A stretch of 61,532 nucleotides of DNA, from assembly GCA_028696165.1 (NCBI GenBank), contig JAQVHQ010000014.1, forward strand, positions 1-61,532, written 5' to 3'. A program made the position numbers and the translations under genes. Of the stretch, positions 44,930 through 54,787 are shown piece by piece. Under the pieces are notes generated by a model. The model did not search any database. It was not told the origin of the DNA and saw only the letters and a program-made list of their open reading frames with translations. The DNA comes from Lachnospiraceae bacterium (lineage in GTDB: Bacteria > Bacillota > Clostridia > Lachnospirales > Lachnospiraceae). Within the stretch, counting starts at the first letter, position 1. The number at the start of each line of letters is the position of its first letter.

Positions 44930-47597
44930 TCACAAACTGGTAATTTATCTCCCGGTCAAGAACTAATGGCTCGATAATTGTACGAATATTATCCATTAAT
45001 ATATTATAGTCAAATACTGAATTTGAGATTTCAATATTACCGCTTTCGATACGGCTCATCTCCAGAATATCATTGATTAGATTCAGCAGAAAATGAGAAG
45101 ATGTATCAATTTTTTCCAAGCATTCAAATACTTGTTGAAAATCGGTTTTATTGTCTCTCGCAATGGATATCATCCCCATAATTGCATTCATCGGAGTACG
45201 GATTTCATGGCTCATTCGAGACAGAAATGCAGATTTTGCCATCGTTGCCTGCTCAGCTGCTTCTAAAGATTCCTGAAGTTTCTGCCGTTTGCTCTCTTCC
45301 TGTTTTATTAATTCTGTCACATCCGTACTGATAAGCAGACAGATGTTTTTATCCTGCGTATAGGCAAAACACTCTAATTTCTTATAGTGAACCAAACCGT
45401 TTTCCATGACCCGATGCAAAACTTCATAATGATCATCATTTTTCAGATGTTCTTTTACACCTTCAATGGAACATTCCCGCAAATAGTTTTCCCGGTCTTC
45501 CGGCAAAATGGTATTTGCATACTGCAAAAATGCCTCAGAATACTTCTTTACCGTGATGCCATGCAGATTTCCGGAATCAGCCGAATTTAAAATTGTCACC
45601 TGATCAGTATCCAGCATTAAACTATCACATCTTTCGAAGCCAAATTTTACTACTGCATTCATAACTTCTTCCAAAACTTTTGTTTCATGAATATCATAGC
45701 AATACTCATATAAATAAACATCATGAGTTTTGGGATCTGCAAGAAGATTCATGGTATTTTTAACCCAGATGATCTCTCCATTCAACAACCTGATTCGATA
45801 TTCAAATTCCAGAGAAGTATCACCTTTCTGGAAACAGTCCAACAGATATTCTGGCTGGTGCATTTTCGTGAAAATCTTTTCGTCCTCTGAATACAGGAAG
45901 GAACTTTCAATCTGTTTTTTATCCGGAACATCATTTTGACCATTAATACGAAAATAGTTTTCCATCATATGATGTTCGACCATTTTATTCCTGCTTACAT
46001 TTGAAACTGCATACCCCAGCAGCAAACTGCTTCCATCAGCAAGTTTTTGCCTCTCTAATACCATCCGGGCTTCCATTGCTTTTTCAGCGTCAATGATTTG
46101 TGCTGAACAGACTGCCATATTATCTTTGCCGGAAAGGCGTGCACATCGAAATCTAAGCCAATGAATACCACCATCGGTCAATTTTGCCTGAATTTCAAAA
46201 TCTGCAATTTTCTCTTTTCGTTTTAATTTCTCAAAAGAATTACAATACAACTCTTTATATTCCGGCAAAATAAACCCATAATCAAACACAACCTCCGGAA
46301 AGTTTTTCACTTCAGCCGGGAAACCGTATTCCTCCTGCAAATTGCTGTTAGTATAAGCAACCCCATTATCGTAATCATATGTAAATGTCCACATTCCAGC
46401 AAATTCACATGCATTTTCCATAATTTCGCGGCTCTGTTCTAATGCTTTGTGAGCATAGATAGATTCCGTCACATCAAAATATGTCGCATAGATATCTATT
46501 GTATCTGCGTCCACTTGTATTGCTTTCATTCGCAGTGTGGTCCAAAGTTCTGTTTCTTCATGATTGATGGTGCGGTAAGTAACTTCCACCGGCTCCATGG
46601 TCTTAACAGCATGGCGATAAGCCTCCATAACTTCGTCTTTGGACTCCTCAGCCACACAGGCAACGTAACCATTGGAACATTGTTTAAAAAGTTCCTCCCT
46701 GGAAGCTCCACACATACCGCAGAAGCGATCATTCAAATACTGAACTGAAAACGGAACCGTCTTCGTCCATCGATAGATTGCAATACCACAGTCTGTATTT
46801 TTAAGCAAATTTTCAAACTTGTCATTAAAAATCCGTAACTCATCCTGGAGTTTCATCTCATTAGTGATATCAGCCGAAGCCATATAGATTAACATAGAGC
46901 CATCTTCCTGTCGCACTGTATCAGCACTTACCAGGAAAAAGACATACTCCTTTTTTCTTTCATTCCAAATACGGTACTTGTAAGTGAGATTTTTCTTCGG
47001 CTCATTTAAATTCTCCAGTAAGAATTTCTGTAAGCCTGCCAGGTCATCGGGATGTACGAATTCATAGTCAATCCCACTGGCTTCCTCCATTAGTTTTTTC
47101 CCATCCATTCCCATTAAATTTGAATAGTAATCACTGATGACGATAGGTTCCATTCTCTTCCCATCCCAGCGATATAAACATACTCCTGCCGGCACATGGT
47201 TGACTACATCATCTAACTCTATCAGTTCTTTTATTTTTACAGGTTCTCTTTTTGAAATATGCACGGTTATAATTCTTAAATCGGAATTTGATTTTTCCGA
47301 CACTCCGGTAGCGCGGTATCCTATCTCTTTGCCATGATACTTCAGGTCAAATTCAAGAACAGCAACATTGTCAGATATCATTTTTTCTTTTCCAAAATTT
47401 AGTGTACATCCTGCATATTTATCAAATGGTCTTTCTTCCCAATACGTTCTCGCCTGATTGATTCCATCTATAATTCTATTATCTGCAAATCCGCAAACGT
47501 AGATATTTTCACTCGCTATTTTTTCTAATACATCGATGTTTCCTCCGGTAAAAAAAGTTGAGCCAAGTTCCTTCATATTATCTATTAACCTTGTCAT
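44748..47597 (-). CDS. N-terminal part of a split multi-PAS hybrid sensor kinase
   Basis: A 949-residue frame. An NTF2/SnoaL-like domain (1-120) is followed by four to five PAS-like modules (about 125-780) and HisKA with SHEIRTP (His about 800). Homologous sequence continues to INYQFVNE, then the frame leaves the family into an unrelated tail ([13 protein letters not shown]...) and ends at 44748. The expected D..R...Q part of the HATPase N box is missing at the junction, which suggests a small out-of-frame deletion near 44925. RBS AAGGAGGGG before ATG 47597. As it stands it lacks a catalytic domain. Confidence 0.78.
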   Translation of the reverse strand: MTRLIDNMKELGSTFFTGGNIDVLEKIASENIYVCGFADNRIIDGINQARTYWEERPFDKYAGCTLNFGKEKMISDNVAVLEFDLKYHGKEIGYRATGVSEKSNSDLRIITVHISKREPVKIKELIELDDVVNHVPAGVCLYRWDGKRMEPIVISDYYSNLMGMDGKKLMEEASGIDYEFVHPDDLAGLQKFLLENLNEPKKNLTYKYRIWNERKKEYVFFLVSADTVRQEDGSMLIYMASADITNEMKLQDELRIFNDKFENLLKNTDCGIAIYRWTKTVPFSVQYLNDRFCGMCGASREELFKQCSNGYVACVAEESKDEVMEAYRHAVKTMEPVEVTYRTINHEETELWTTLRMKAIQVDADTIDIYATYFDVTESIYAHKALEQSREIMENACEFAGMWTFTYDYDNGVAYTNSNLQEEYGFPAEVKNFPEVVFDYGFILPEYKELYCNSFEKLKRKEKIADFEIQAKLTDGGIHWLRFRCARLSGKDNMAVCSAQIIDAEKAMEARMVLERQKLADGSSLLLGYAVSNVSRNKMVEHHMMENYFRINGQNDVPDKKQIESSFLYSEDEKIFTKMHQPEYLLDCFQKGDTSLEFEYRIRLLNGEIIWVKNTMNLLADPKTHDVYLYEYCYDIHETKVLEEVMNAVVKFGFERCDSLMLDTDQVTILNSADSGNLHGITVKKYSEAFLQYANTILPEDRENYLRECSIEGVKEHLKNDDHYEVLHRVMENGLVHYKKLECFAYTQDKNICLLISTDVTELIKQEESKRQKLQESLEAAEQATMAKSAFLSRMSHEIRTPMNAIMGMISIARDNKTDFQQVFECLEKIDTSSHFLLNLINDILEMSRIESGNIEISNSVFDYNILMDNIRTIIEPLVLDREINYQFVNESRADSGQYTHQCCKIYWHWGTNTIYIKNRKRRQRKNFLSFYNRRYRYWHEPGIYGAYV

Positions 47598-47828
47598 AAC
47601 CGGCCCCTCCTTATGTCTTTTACTTATTACACCTTTGCTTTTGTACTATCCTGTTCTTTGATTCATAATACGCATTTACTATGTATAAATGTGGGTATAC
47701 AGCACATATTACATATATTATACAACTAAATAATTCCAATATATAGTATAAAATTTTGTGATTTGCCTATAATTTTCATTTTACAATAACGATATTTGTC
47801 ATATGCCGTTTTCATTAATTATATATCA

Positions 47829-47846
47829 TTGCCGAATTTTCGGCAA
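47829..47846. promoter_or_regulatory. Operator-like inverted repeat upstream of the XRE gene
   Basis: TTGCCGAA-TT-TTCGGCAA, a perfect 8-bp inverted repeat with a 2-bp spacer, in the 308-bp divergent gap between the PAS kinase gene and the small XRE regulator. Typical dimer-binding geometry; a TATAAT (47870-47875) lies downstream toward the XRE gene. The rest of the gap is AT-rich. Confidence 0.5.
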
Positions 47847-47905
47847 CGTGTAAAATTCTTATTTTTCATATAATACATATATAAGATGAAATGGAAGGGA
47901 TAAAC

Positions 47906-48112
47906 ATGATAAGTTATGCGCCTTTTTGGAAAACGCTGAGTTCAAAGGGTATCACGCAGTATCAGTTGATTCATGAGTATAATTTCAGCACTGGAACTCT
48001 CGATACCTTACGGAAAAATAATAGTATCACATTGAACACACTACAAGACATATGTAAAATGCTGGAGTGTGATATAGACGATGTTGTTGAATTTATAGAA
48101 GAAAAAAAATAA
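47906..48112 (+). CDS. Small XRE/Cro-type helix-turn-helix regulator
   Basis: A 68-residue protein made only of a Cro/CI-type HTH: FWKTLSSKGITQYQLIHEYNFSTGTLDTLRKNNSITLNTLQDICKMLECD split over the domain, then an acidic tail. Close in layout to the HTH_26 (YozG-like) family. ATG 47906 follows GGAAGGGA; an earlier ATG at 47891 lies at the RBS. Has its own terminator. Probably autoregulated through the palindrome upstream. Confidence 0.85.
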   Translation: MISYAPFWKTLSSKGITQYQLIHEYNFSTGTLDTLRKNNSITLNTLQDICKMLECDIDDVVEFIEEKK

Positions 48113-48151
48113 TGCTGATTGTTAGATATATATCCGCCAATCAGCATTTTT
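48111..48151 (+). terminator. Intrinsic terminator of the XRE gene
   Basis: AATGCTGATTG ... CAATCAGCATT stem followed by TTTTT on plus. Confidence 0.85.
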
Positions 48152-48167
48152 CATTGCATGGCAACAT

Positions 48168-48215
48168 AAAAGGCCTCAAAATTCAGATTTTTTCTGAATT
48201 TTGAGGCCTGATTTT
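48168..48215 (-). terminator. Intrinsic terminator of the PPDK gene
   Basis: AGGCCTCAAAATTCAG ... CTGAATTTTGAGGCCT stem, with TTTTATGTTGCCATGCA following on the minus strand. A strong 16-bp stem. Confidence 0.85.
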
Positions 48216-48238
48216 ATTTACTCATAAGAAAGGATTTC

Positions 48239-50863
48239 TTATTTGTTGTTCAGTGCTGCCTGAGCTGCTGCAAGACGAGCGATCGGAACACGGAATGGGC
48301 TACAAGATACATAGTCAAGACCAATCTTGTGGCAGAATTCTACAGATGTAGGATCTCCGCCGTGCTCTCCACAGATACCGATGTGAAGTTCTGGACGAGT
48401 CTGTTTTCCAAGTTTGATTGCCATTTCCATTAATTTACCAACGCCATCCTGGTCTAATCTTGCGAATGGATCGCTTTCGAAGATCTTAGCATCATAGTAT
48501 GCATCTAAGAACTTACCAGCATCATCACGAGAGAAGCCGTATGTCATCTGTGTTAAGTCATTAGTACCGAAGCAGAAGAATTCAGCTTCTTTAGCGATTT
48601 CATCAGCAGTAAGCGCTGCTCTTGGAATCTCAATCATAGTACCAACTTCGTATTTTAAGTCTGAACCAGCTGCTGCGATTTCTGCATCTGCTGTCTCAAC
48701 TACGAATTTCTTAACGTATGCTAATTCTTTTTTGTCTCCAGCTAATGGGATCATGATTTCTGGAACCATTTTCCAATCTGGATGAGCTGCTGCTACTTTG
48801 ATAGCTGCACGAATAACTGCTTTGGTCTGCATTTTAGCAATTTCCGGATAGGTAACTGCAAGACGAAGTCCACGATGTCCCATCATTGGATTGAATTCAT
48901 GTAATCCATCAATGATTTCTTTGATTCTTTCAACTGTTTTGCCCTGAGAATCAGCTAATTTCTTGATATCTTCTTCTTCTGTAGGAACAAACTCATGAAG
49001 CGGTGGATCTAAGAAACGGATAGTAACCGGGTTACCTTCCAAAGCTTCATATAATTTTTCGAAGTCACCCTGCTGTACAGGAAGAATCTTCTCTAATGCT
49101 GCTTCTCTTTCTTCTACGGTATCAGAACAGATCATCTCACGGAATGCATCAATTCTGTCACCTTCGAAGAACATATGCTCTGTACGGCAAAGTCCGATAC
49201 CTTCTGCACCAAGCTCAACAGCTTTTTTAGCATCTGAAGGTGTATCAGCATTTGTTCTAACTTTTAATGTTCTGTATTTGTCAGCCCATGCCATGATTCT
49301 TCCGAATTCACCAGCGATAGTAGCATCTACAGTTGGGATAGCTCCATCATAAATCTGACCTGTTGTACCATCAAATGAGATAACATCTCCTTCATGATAC
49401 TCTTTTCCGCCAAGTTTGAAGACTTTGTTTTCTTCATCCATAACGATTTCTGAACAACCAGATACACAGCAAGTACCCATACCACGAGCAACTACTGCTG
49501 CATGAGAAGTCATACCACCACGAGCGGTTAAGATACCCTGAGCTGCTTTCATACCTTCGATATCTTCTGGAGATGTCTCAAGACGAACTAAAACAACTTT
49601 CTTACCAGCTTCTGCCCATGCTTTTGCATCTTCTGCAGTAAACACGATCTGTCCTGAAGCTGCACCTGGAGCTGCTGCTAATGCTCTTGCAATAGGAGTA
49701 GCTTTCTTGATAGCGTCAGCATCGAACTGAGGATGAAGCAGTGAATCTAAGTTACGAGGATCAATCATAAGAACAGCTTTGTCTTCTGTGATCATTCCTT
49801 CATCTACTAAATCACAAGCGATTTTTAATGCAGCTGCTGCAGTTCTCTTACCGTTACGTGTCTGTAACATATACAGATGTTTGTCTTCGATAGTAAACTC
49901 CATATCCTGCATATCTCTGTAGTGATCTTCCAAAGTATCACAGATCTTAACGAACTGATCATATACTTCTGGCATAACGTCTTTTAACTGGTCGATGTGC
50001 TGAGGTGTACGAACACCGGCAACAACGTCTTCACCCTGAGCGTTCATTAAGAACTCACCCATAAGTTTTTTCTCTCCAGTAGCTGGGTTACGTGTAAATG
50101 CAACACCTGTTCCAGATGTCTCACCCATGTTACCAAATGCCATCATCTGTACGTTAACAGCTGTTCCCCAAGAATAAGGGATATCATTGTCACGACGATA
50201 TACGTTAGCACGTGGGTTATCCCATGAACGGAATACGGCTTTGATAGCACCCATTAACTGTTCCTTCGGATCAGTTGGGAATTCTTCGCCTAATTTAGAT
50301 TTATACTCTGCTTTGAACTGCATAGCTAATTCTTTTAAGTCATCAGCGGTCAGATCAACGTCCTGAGTAACACCTTTGTCTGCTTTCATTTTGTCGATGA
50401 GTTCTTCGAAGTATTTTTTACCAACTTCCATAACTACATCTGAATACATCTGAATAAATCTTCTATAGCAATCCCAAGCCCAACGTGGATTTCCTGATTT
50501 TGCAGCAATTACATTAACTACATCTTCATTTAAACCAAGGTTTAAGATTGTGTCCATCATACCTGGCATAGAAGCTCTGGCACCAGAACGAACAGATACT
50601 AATAAAGGATTTTCCTGATCACCGAATTTCTTACCAGTGATTTCTTCCATTGATGTGATTGCGTTCATAATCTGATCCATGATTTCATCATTGATCTTCT
50701 GTCCATCTTCATAGTACTGTGTACAAGCCTCTGTTGTAATTGTGAAACCCTGAGGTACAGGCAGACCTAAGTTAGTCATTTCGGCTAAGTTAGCACCTTT
50801 ACCACCAAGAAGGTTTCTCATAGTTGCGTTTCCTTCTTTGAATAAGTAAACCCATTTTGCCAT
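48239..50863 (-). CDS. ppdK: Pyruvate, phosphate dikinase
   Basis: An 874-residue enzyme that interconverts pyruvate, ATP and Pi with PEP, AMP and PPi. Seen: N-terminal nucleotide-binding FKEGNATMRNLLGGKGANLAEM and VSVRSGARASMPGMMDTILNLG, central phospho-His domain GGMTSHAAVVARGMG, and C-terminal PEP/pyruvate site with ICGEHGGDP and FFCFGTNDLTQM. Full length. ATG 50863 has TAGGAGGA upstream. Its neighbour is a PPi-type phosphofructokinase, which consumes or makes PPi in the same pathway. Confidence 0.97.
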   Translation of the reverse strand: MAKWVYLFKEGNATMRNLLGGKGANLAEMTNLGLPVPQGFTITTEACTQYYEDGQKINDEIMDQIMNAITSMEEITGKKFGDQENPLLVSVRSGARASMPGMMDTILNLGLNEDVVNVIAAKSGNPRWAWDCYRRFIQMYSDVVMEVGKKYFEELIDKMKADKGVTQDVDLTADDLKELAMQFKAEYKSKLGEEFPTDPKEQLMGAIKAVFRSWDNPRANVYRRDNDIPYSWGTAVNVQMMAFGNMGETSGTGVAFTRNPATGEKKLMGEFLMNAQGEDVVAGVRTPQHIDQLKDVMPEVYDQFVKICDTLEDHYRDMQDMEFTIEDKHLYMLQTRNGKRTAAAALKIACDLVDEGMITEDKAVLMIDPRNLDSLLHPQFDADAIKKATPIARALAAAPGAASGQIVFTAEDAKAWAEAGKKVVLVRLETSPEDIEGMKAAQGILTARGGMTSHAAVVARGMGTCCVSGCSEIVMDEENKVFKLGGKEYHEGDVISFDGTTGQIYDGAIPTVDATIAGEFGRIMAWADKYRTLKVRTNADTPSDAKKAVELGAEGIGLCRTEHMFFEGDRIDAFREMICSDTVEEREAALEKILPVQQGDFEKLYEALEGNPVTIRFLDPPLHEFVPTEEEDIKKLADSQGKTVERIKEIIDGLHEFNPMMGHRGLRLAVTYPEIAKMQTKAVIRAAIKVAAAHPDWKMVPEIMIPLAGDKKELAYVKKFVVETADAEIAAAGSDLKYEVGTMIEIPRAALTADEIAKEAEFFCFGTNDLTQMTYGFSRDDAGKFLDAYYDAKIFESDPFARLDQDGVGKLMEMAIKLGKQTRPELHIGICGEHGGDPTSVEFCHKIGLDYVSCSPFRVPIARLAAAQAALNNK

Positions 50864-50958
50864 TGAATTTTTTCCTCCTAAAATGTAAGTTATGTAGTCT
50901 AAATGACACTTTTTATCATTTTTCAACTACCATGCAAGCGATTTCTCGCACATAATCC

Positions 50959-50986
50959 ATTTTAGCACAAATCTAGACTTAGTCAA
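50959..50986 (-). promoter_or_regulatory. Predicted promoter of PPDK
   Basis: TTGACT, 16-nt spacer, TAAAAT on the minus strand, leaving a leader of about 90 nt. Confidence 0.5.
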
Positions 50987-51045
50987 TAGACTCAAGCTAA
51001 AAATTACATAATCTTTCCACCAGTTCTTCGCACTTTGGGCTCGAA

Positions 51046-51079
51046 AAAAGAGACATAGGATAATTCCATGTCTCTTTTT
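51046..51079 (-). terminator. Intrinsic terminator of the phosphofructokinase gene
   Basis: AAAGAGACATGG ... CCTATGTCTCTTTTTT on the minus strand, a 12-bp stem with one mismatch. Confidence 0.85.
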
Positions 51080-51113
51080 GTTTGTTGATATAAATTATTG
51101 TATCTTCTTTGCT

Positions 51114-52355
51114 TTATTTATGAAAACCTTTTTTAAACAAATGTCTTGGAATTCCATCAACCATGATTGGCGATACATCACCCTGAATCAATGGTCTTAC
51201 ATATGTGATAAATTCATCTGTAACATATGTGCCCTCTTTATTAACCCACTCTCTTGGAACAAGGCGTTCATCATTGGCAATCTTGTGTACGTCTTTTACT
51301 TCTGTGCCACTCTGGTATGGGTCATCTGAGAGACGTTCGATAACTACCATCTTACCGGTATCGCCTTCATCAGCTGCTTTCATGGCGGCACCGCCTACCT
51401 GATAGCCTTCAAGAATATCCACACGAGAAGCTGAATGCGAAGCTGCTCTTTGTAATGTACTAAGTTCAATAGCTCTTGTCTTACATCCAATTTCTTTTGA
51501 AATCAGATTAGCCAGATAGCTGGCAGTTCCTGTAAGCTGTTTATGTCCGAATGCATCTACAAAGTCTACACTGGTTCCCAGTTCGCAGACATATTTTCCA
51601 TCTTTTGTTCTGATTCCTTCTGATACAGCTACTACTACAGAACATTTTTCCTCGAGAAGTTTTCTGCATTTTTCCACAAATTTTTCGATATCAAAAGAAA
51701 GTTCCGGCAGATAAATCATATCCGGTCCAGAGCAGTCTTCTCCTTTTGCCAGCGCTGCAGCACCGGTAAGCCATCCTGCATTTCTTCCCATGATTTCTAC
51801 AATTGTTACCAGTCCATGTTCATATTCCAAACAGAAGCTGTCACGGATGATTTCCTTTACTGAAGTTCCGATATATTTAGCAGCGCTTCCATATCCAGGA
51901 GTATGATCGGTAAGTGCCAAATCATTATCAATAGTCTTTGGACAGCCTACAAAACGTGTCTGATGACCATATACAATCGCATAATCAGATAATTTCTTAA
52001 TCGTATCCATGGAATCATTTCCACCAATATAGATGAACACATCTATTTCTAACTTATTCAAAATCTCGAAGATTTTATCATAGACTTCATGATTATCACA
52101 AATTTCCGGTAATTTGTATCGGCATGAACCTAAATACGCCGCTGGTGTTCTCTTTAAAAGTTCTGCATCCAGCTCATTGGTAATATGTTCAGAGAGATCT
52201 ATATATCTTTCTTCCAAAAGTCCCTGTACACCATGAAGCATACCATATACTTTATTGTAGCCACGATCTTTTGCTGTACGATACACACCTGCTAAGCTTG
52301 AATTAATTGCCGCTGTTGGTCCACCTGACTGTCCTACTATAACATTTCTTTTCAT
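51114..52355 (-). CDS. 6-phosphofructokinase, predicted PPi-dependent
   Basis: A 413-residue PfkA-superfamily enzyme. Seen: VGQSGGPTAAINSSL at the nucleotide/PPi site, GGNDSMDT where ATP enzymes have GGDGS (the Asp in place of Gly marks PPi use), CPKTIDNDL with the catalytic Asp, EIMGRNAGWL and EGIRTKDGKY. Length is longer than ATP-PFK (about 320) and fits PPi-PFK. RBS GGAGGT before ATG 52355. A REP element lies between it and glyS. Confidence 0.9.
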   Translation of the reverse strand: MKRNVIVGQSGGPTAAINSSLAGVYRTAKDRGYNKVYGMLHGVQGLLEERYIDLSEHITNELDAELLKRTPAAYLGSCRYKLPEICDNHEVYDKIFEILNKLEIDVFIYIGGNDSMDTIKKLSDYAIVYGHQTRFVGCPKTIDNDLALTDHTPGYGSAAKYIGTSVKEIIRDSFCLEYEHGLVTIVEIMGRNAGWLTGAAALAKGEDCSGPDMIYLPELSFDIEKFVEKCRKLLEEKCSVVVAVSEGIRTKDGKYVCELGTSVDFVDAFGHKQLTGTASYLANLISKEIGCKTRAIELSTLQRAASHSASRVDILEGYQVGGAAMKAADEGDTGKMVVIERLSDDPYQSGTEVKDVHKIANDERLVPREWVNKEGTYVTDEFITYVRPLIQGDVSPIMVDGIPRHLFKKGFHK

Positions 52356-52429
52356 TTTTGCACTACCTCCACATATTTTACAAATCTTTAGGTAATATTA
52401 TATCAAATATATACATAATGTACAAGTAC

Positions 52430-52450
52430 TTTTAACCATCGGGGGCAGGC
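52430..52450 (+). repeat. Left terminal inverted repeat of the RAYT/REP element
   Basis: TTTTAACCATCGGGGGCAGG and one more base, a perfect inverted copy of 53360-53380. Just inside lie two copies of the REP-like unit AAAAACCGTTTTCGCCTGCT (52451-52490). Confidence 0.85.
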
Positions 52451-52511
52451 AAAAACCGTTTTCGCCTGCTAAAAACCGTTTTCGCCTGCTACTTTTGGTT
52501 GATTTAACCTG

Positions 52512-53264
52512 TCATATTCCGTATTTTCTTGCTAGTTTCTTAGCTTTTTCTCTTGATATTCCTTTGATTTTTTCTAAAGCTTTTTTGTACTCACATCTAT
52601 ACTTTATCCTTTCGAATAATTCTTCTGAATTTGAACAATTGTACTTTTTCATAAACTCCCTTAGAAGTTCTCCGGCAATTCGCTCTTCCTGTTCCTGAAG
52701 CTCCTCTATGGTATCCATATAGATCTCCGGAGTATATTGATTATGAAATTTTTCAAAATCATGCAACCTGGCAAATGTTTTATCTATCAATTTTAGTGCT
52801 TTATCGCAAATTATATGAGATTCACATTTACTATACTCTTGTATACTTGAATACCGGTAAGTTTTATAGTTTTTTACAATCCCTGCATGTTCTGGGTTTA
52901 GATGTATATACCTAATACATGTCCAGAAATAGCGCTCATCTTCTATACACTCACTTTTAAATCGATTTTGGAATACGTGACCGAAACGGTCATGAATATA
53001 ATTATAATATTTCGCGTAGGCAGATGCCCAGAAATGGATAAATTCTGAAAGTTCAGTAATCTGCGCTTTGACGACCAAATGTACATGATTACTCATTATA
53101 CAGTAGGAATAGACCTCTGCATGATGTTCGTCTACAGATTCTTTCAACAATTCCAACGCCCTTTTCTTTTCACGGTCAGTTGGAAATATAGCTTCTTTAT
53201 TGATGCCTCGAAGCATAACATGATAAATTCCAGTTGAACTTTCTTTTCGACTGTTATTGGCCAT
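52512..53264 (-). CDS. REP-associated tyrosine transposase (Y1/HUH, IS200-like)
   Basis: A 250-residue transposase. GIYHVMLRGINKEAIF, YCIMSNHVHLVVKA (HUH motif), WASAYAKYYNYIHDRFGHVFQNRFKS (Tyr nucleophile region) and CIRYIHLNPEHAGIV are the classic RAYT/TnpA_REP blocks. The C-terminal extension carries a helix-turn-helix (about 200-250). ATG 53264 has AGGAAGAGGTG upstream. Flanked by REP-like hairpins; it should cut and join single-stranded DNA at these hairpins. All catalytic motifs are intact. Confidence 0.93.
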   Translation of the reverse strand: MANNSRKESSTGIYHVMLRGINKEAIFPTDREKKRALELLKESVDEHHAEVYSYCIMSNHVHLVVKAQITELSEFIHFWASAYAKYYNYIHDRFGHVFQNRFKSECIEDERYFWTCIRYIHLNPEHAGIVKNYKTYRYSSIQEYSKCESHIICDKALKLIDKTFARLHDFEKFHNQYTPEIYMDTIEELQEQEERIAGELLREFMKKYNCSNSEELFERIKYRCEYKKALEKIKGISREKAKKLARKYGI

Positions 53265-53359
53265 AAACACCTCTTCCTAACGGTTTATAACATAACAAAT
53301 CATTTTTACTAAAACTAGCAGGTTAAATTAACGGTTTTTAGCAGGCGAAAACGGTTTTC

Positions 53360-53380
53360 GCCTGCCCCCGATGGTTAAAA
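53360..53380 (-). repeat. Right terminal inverted repeat of the RAYT/REP element
   Basis: Inverted copy of 52430-52450. It overlaps the last codons and TAA stop of glyS (53375-53377). A REP hairpin lies directly inside at 53341-53365. Confidence 0.85.
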
Positions 53381-54769
53381 TGTGAATTTTTCTTCAAAAT
53401 ATGCTTTTAAGTCTTCGATTTTAATTCTCTCCTGCTCCATGGTGTCACGATCGCGGACCGTCACTGCTCCGTCGGTCTCTGAATCGAAATCGTAGGTTAC
53501 GCAGAATGGTGTTCCGATTTCGTCCTGACGGCGATATCTTTTACCGATATTTCCCCTGTCATCAAATTCGCAGTTGTATTTCTTTGATAACTCATGGAAT
53601 ACCTTTTCTGCACCTTCGTTTAATTTTTTAGATAACGGAAGCACGCCGATTTTAACCGGTGCAAGTGCCGGATGGAAATGAAGTACGGTACGTACATCTC
53701 CCTTTTCTGCGTCTAACACTTCTTCGTCATATGCACTGCATAAGAATGCCAATACCATACGGTCAGCACCTAAAGATGGCTCAATTACGTATGGAACGTA
53801 TTTCTGCTTCTTCTCATCATCAAAGTATGTTAAATCCTGACCGGATACATTCTGATGCTGTGTCAGATCGTAGTCTGTTCTGTCTGCGATTCCCCACAGT
53901 TCACCCCAACCAAATGGGAATAAGAATTCCACGTCTGTAGTAGCCTTACTGTAGAATGATAATTCTTCTTTATCATGATCACGATAGCGTACTTCGTCTT
54001 CTTTTAATCCTAATGAACTTAACCAATTTAAACAGAACTGTTTCCAATATGCAAACCATTCTAAGTCAGTATCTGGCTCACAGAAAAATTCTAATTCCAT
54101 CTGTTCAAATTCACGAGTACGGAAAGTAAAGTTACCTGGTGTAATCTCATTACGGAAAGACTTACCAATCTGTCCAATTCCAAACGGAATTTTCTTTCTG
54201 GAAGTTCTCTGAACATTTTTGAAGTTTACAAAGATACCCTGTGCTGTTTCTGGTCTTAAATATACTGTATTCTTAGCATCTTCTGTAACACCCTGGAATG
54301 TTTTAAACATCAGATTAAACTGACGGATATCAGTAAAATTATGTTTTCCACAAGTTGGACATGGAATATTATGTTCGTCGATAAAAGCTTTCATCTTCTC
54401 CTGTGGCCATGCATCTACCGCTTCTTCTAACTCAATGCCCTTCTCCTGGCAGAAGTCTTCGATTACTTTATCAGCACGGAAGCGCTCATGGCACTCCTTA
54501 CAGTCCATCAATGGATCTGAGAATCCACCGAGATGTCCAGATGCAATCCAGGTCTGAGGATTCATAAGAATCGCACAGTCCACACCTACATTATATGGAC
54601 TTTCTGTAATAAATTTCTGCCACCATGCTTTTTTAACATTGTTTTTTAATTCTACACCTAAATTTCCATAATCCCATGTATTAGCAAGTCCTCCATAAAT
54701 CTCAGAACCCGGATATACGAATCCTCTTGATTTTGCTAACGCAACGATTTTGTCCATTGTTTTTTCCAT
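53375..54769 (-). CDS. glyS: Glycyl-tRNA synthetase, homodimeric (alpha2) type
   Basis: A 464-residue class II synthetase that charges tRNA-Gly. Seen: [43 protein letters not shown] (motif 2 region), [27 protein letters not shown] and [14 protein letters not shown] (motif 3), ending with the anticodon-binding domain. RBS AAAGGAGA before ATG. The stop codon and final bases fall within the terminal repeat of a REP element, so the C-terminal end was touched by the insertion. Confidence 0.96.
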   Translation of the reverse strand: MEKTMDKIVALAKSRGFVYPGSEIYGGLANTWDYGNLGVELKNNVKKAWWQKFITESPYNVGVDCAILMNPQTWIASGHLGGFSDPLMDCKECHERFRADKVIEDFCQEKGIELEEAVDAWPQEKMKAFIDEHNIPCPTCGKHNFTDIRQFNLMFKTFQGVTEDAKNTVYLRPETAQGIFVNFKNVQRTSRKKIPFGIGQIGKSFRNEITPGNFTFRTREFEQMELEFFCEPDTDLEWFAYWKQFCLNWLSSLGLKEDEVRYRDHDKEELSFYSKATTDVEFLFPFGWGELWGIADRTDYDLTQHQNVSGQDLTYFDDEKKQKYVPYVIEPSLGADRMVLAFLCSAYDEEVLDAEKGDVRTVLHFHPALAPVKIGVLPLSKKLNEGAEKVFHELSKKYNCEFDDRGNIGKRYRRQDEIGTPFCVTYDFDSETDGAVTVRDRDTMEQERIKIEDLKAYFEEKFTF

Positions 54770-54787
54770 GATTGTTCTCCTTTTATT

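Larger units (their letters stand above)
52430..53380 (-). mobile_element. RAYT/REP-type element inserted at the glyS stop codon
   Basis: An HUH (Y1) transposase gene flanked by perfect 21-bp inverted repeats and internal REP-like hairpins, GCAGGCGAAAA-CSG-TTTTCGCCTGC. The two ends stay inverted copies for about 50 bp. The right end supplies the TAA stop of glyS. Such units are REP-associated tyrosine transposase elements that spread hairpin repeats. The insertion sits between glyS and pfp, which share direction. Confidence 0.85.

Noticed and set aside
54770-54787. T-box leader for glyS
   Set aside because: Only 18 nt separate the lipoprotein gene and glyS; no room for a T-box.
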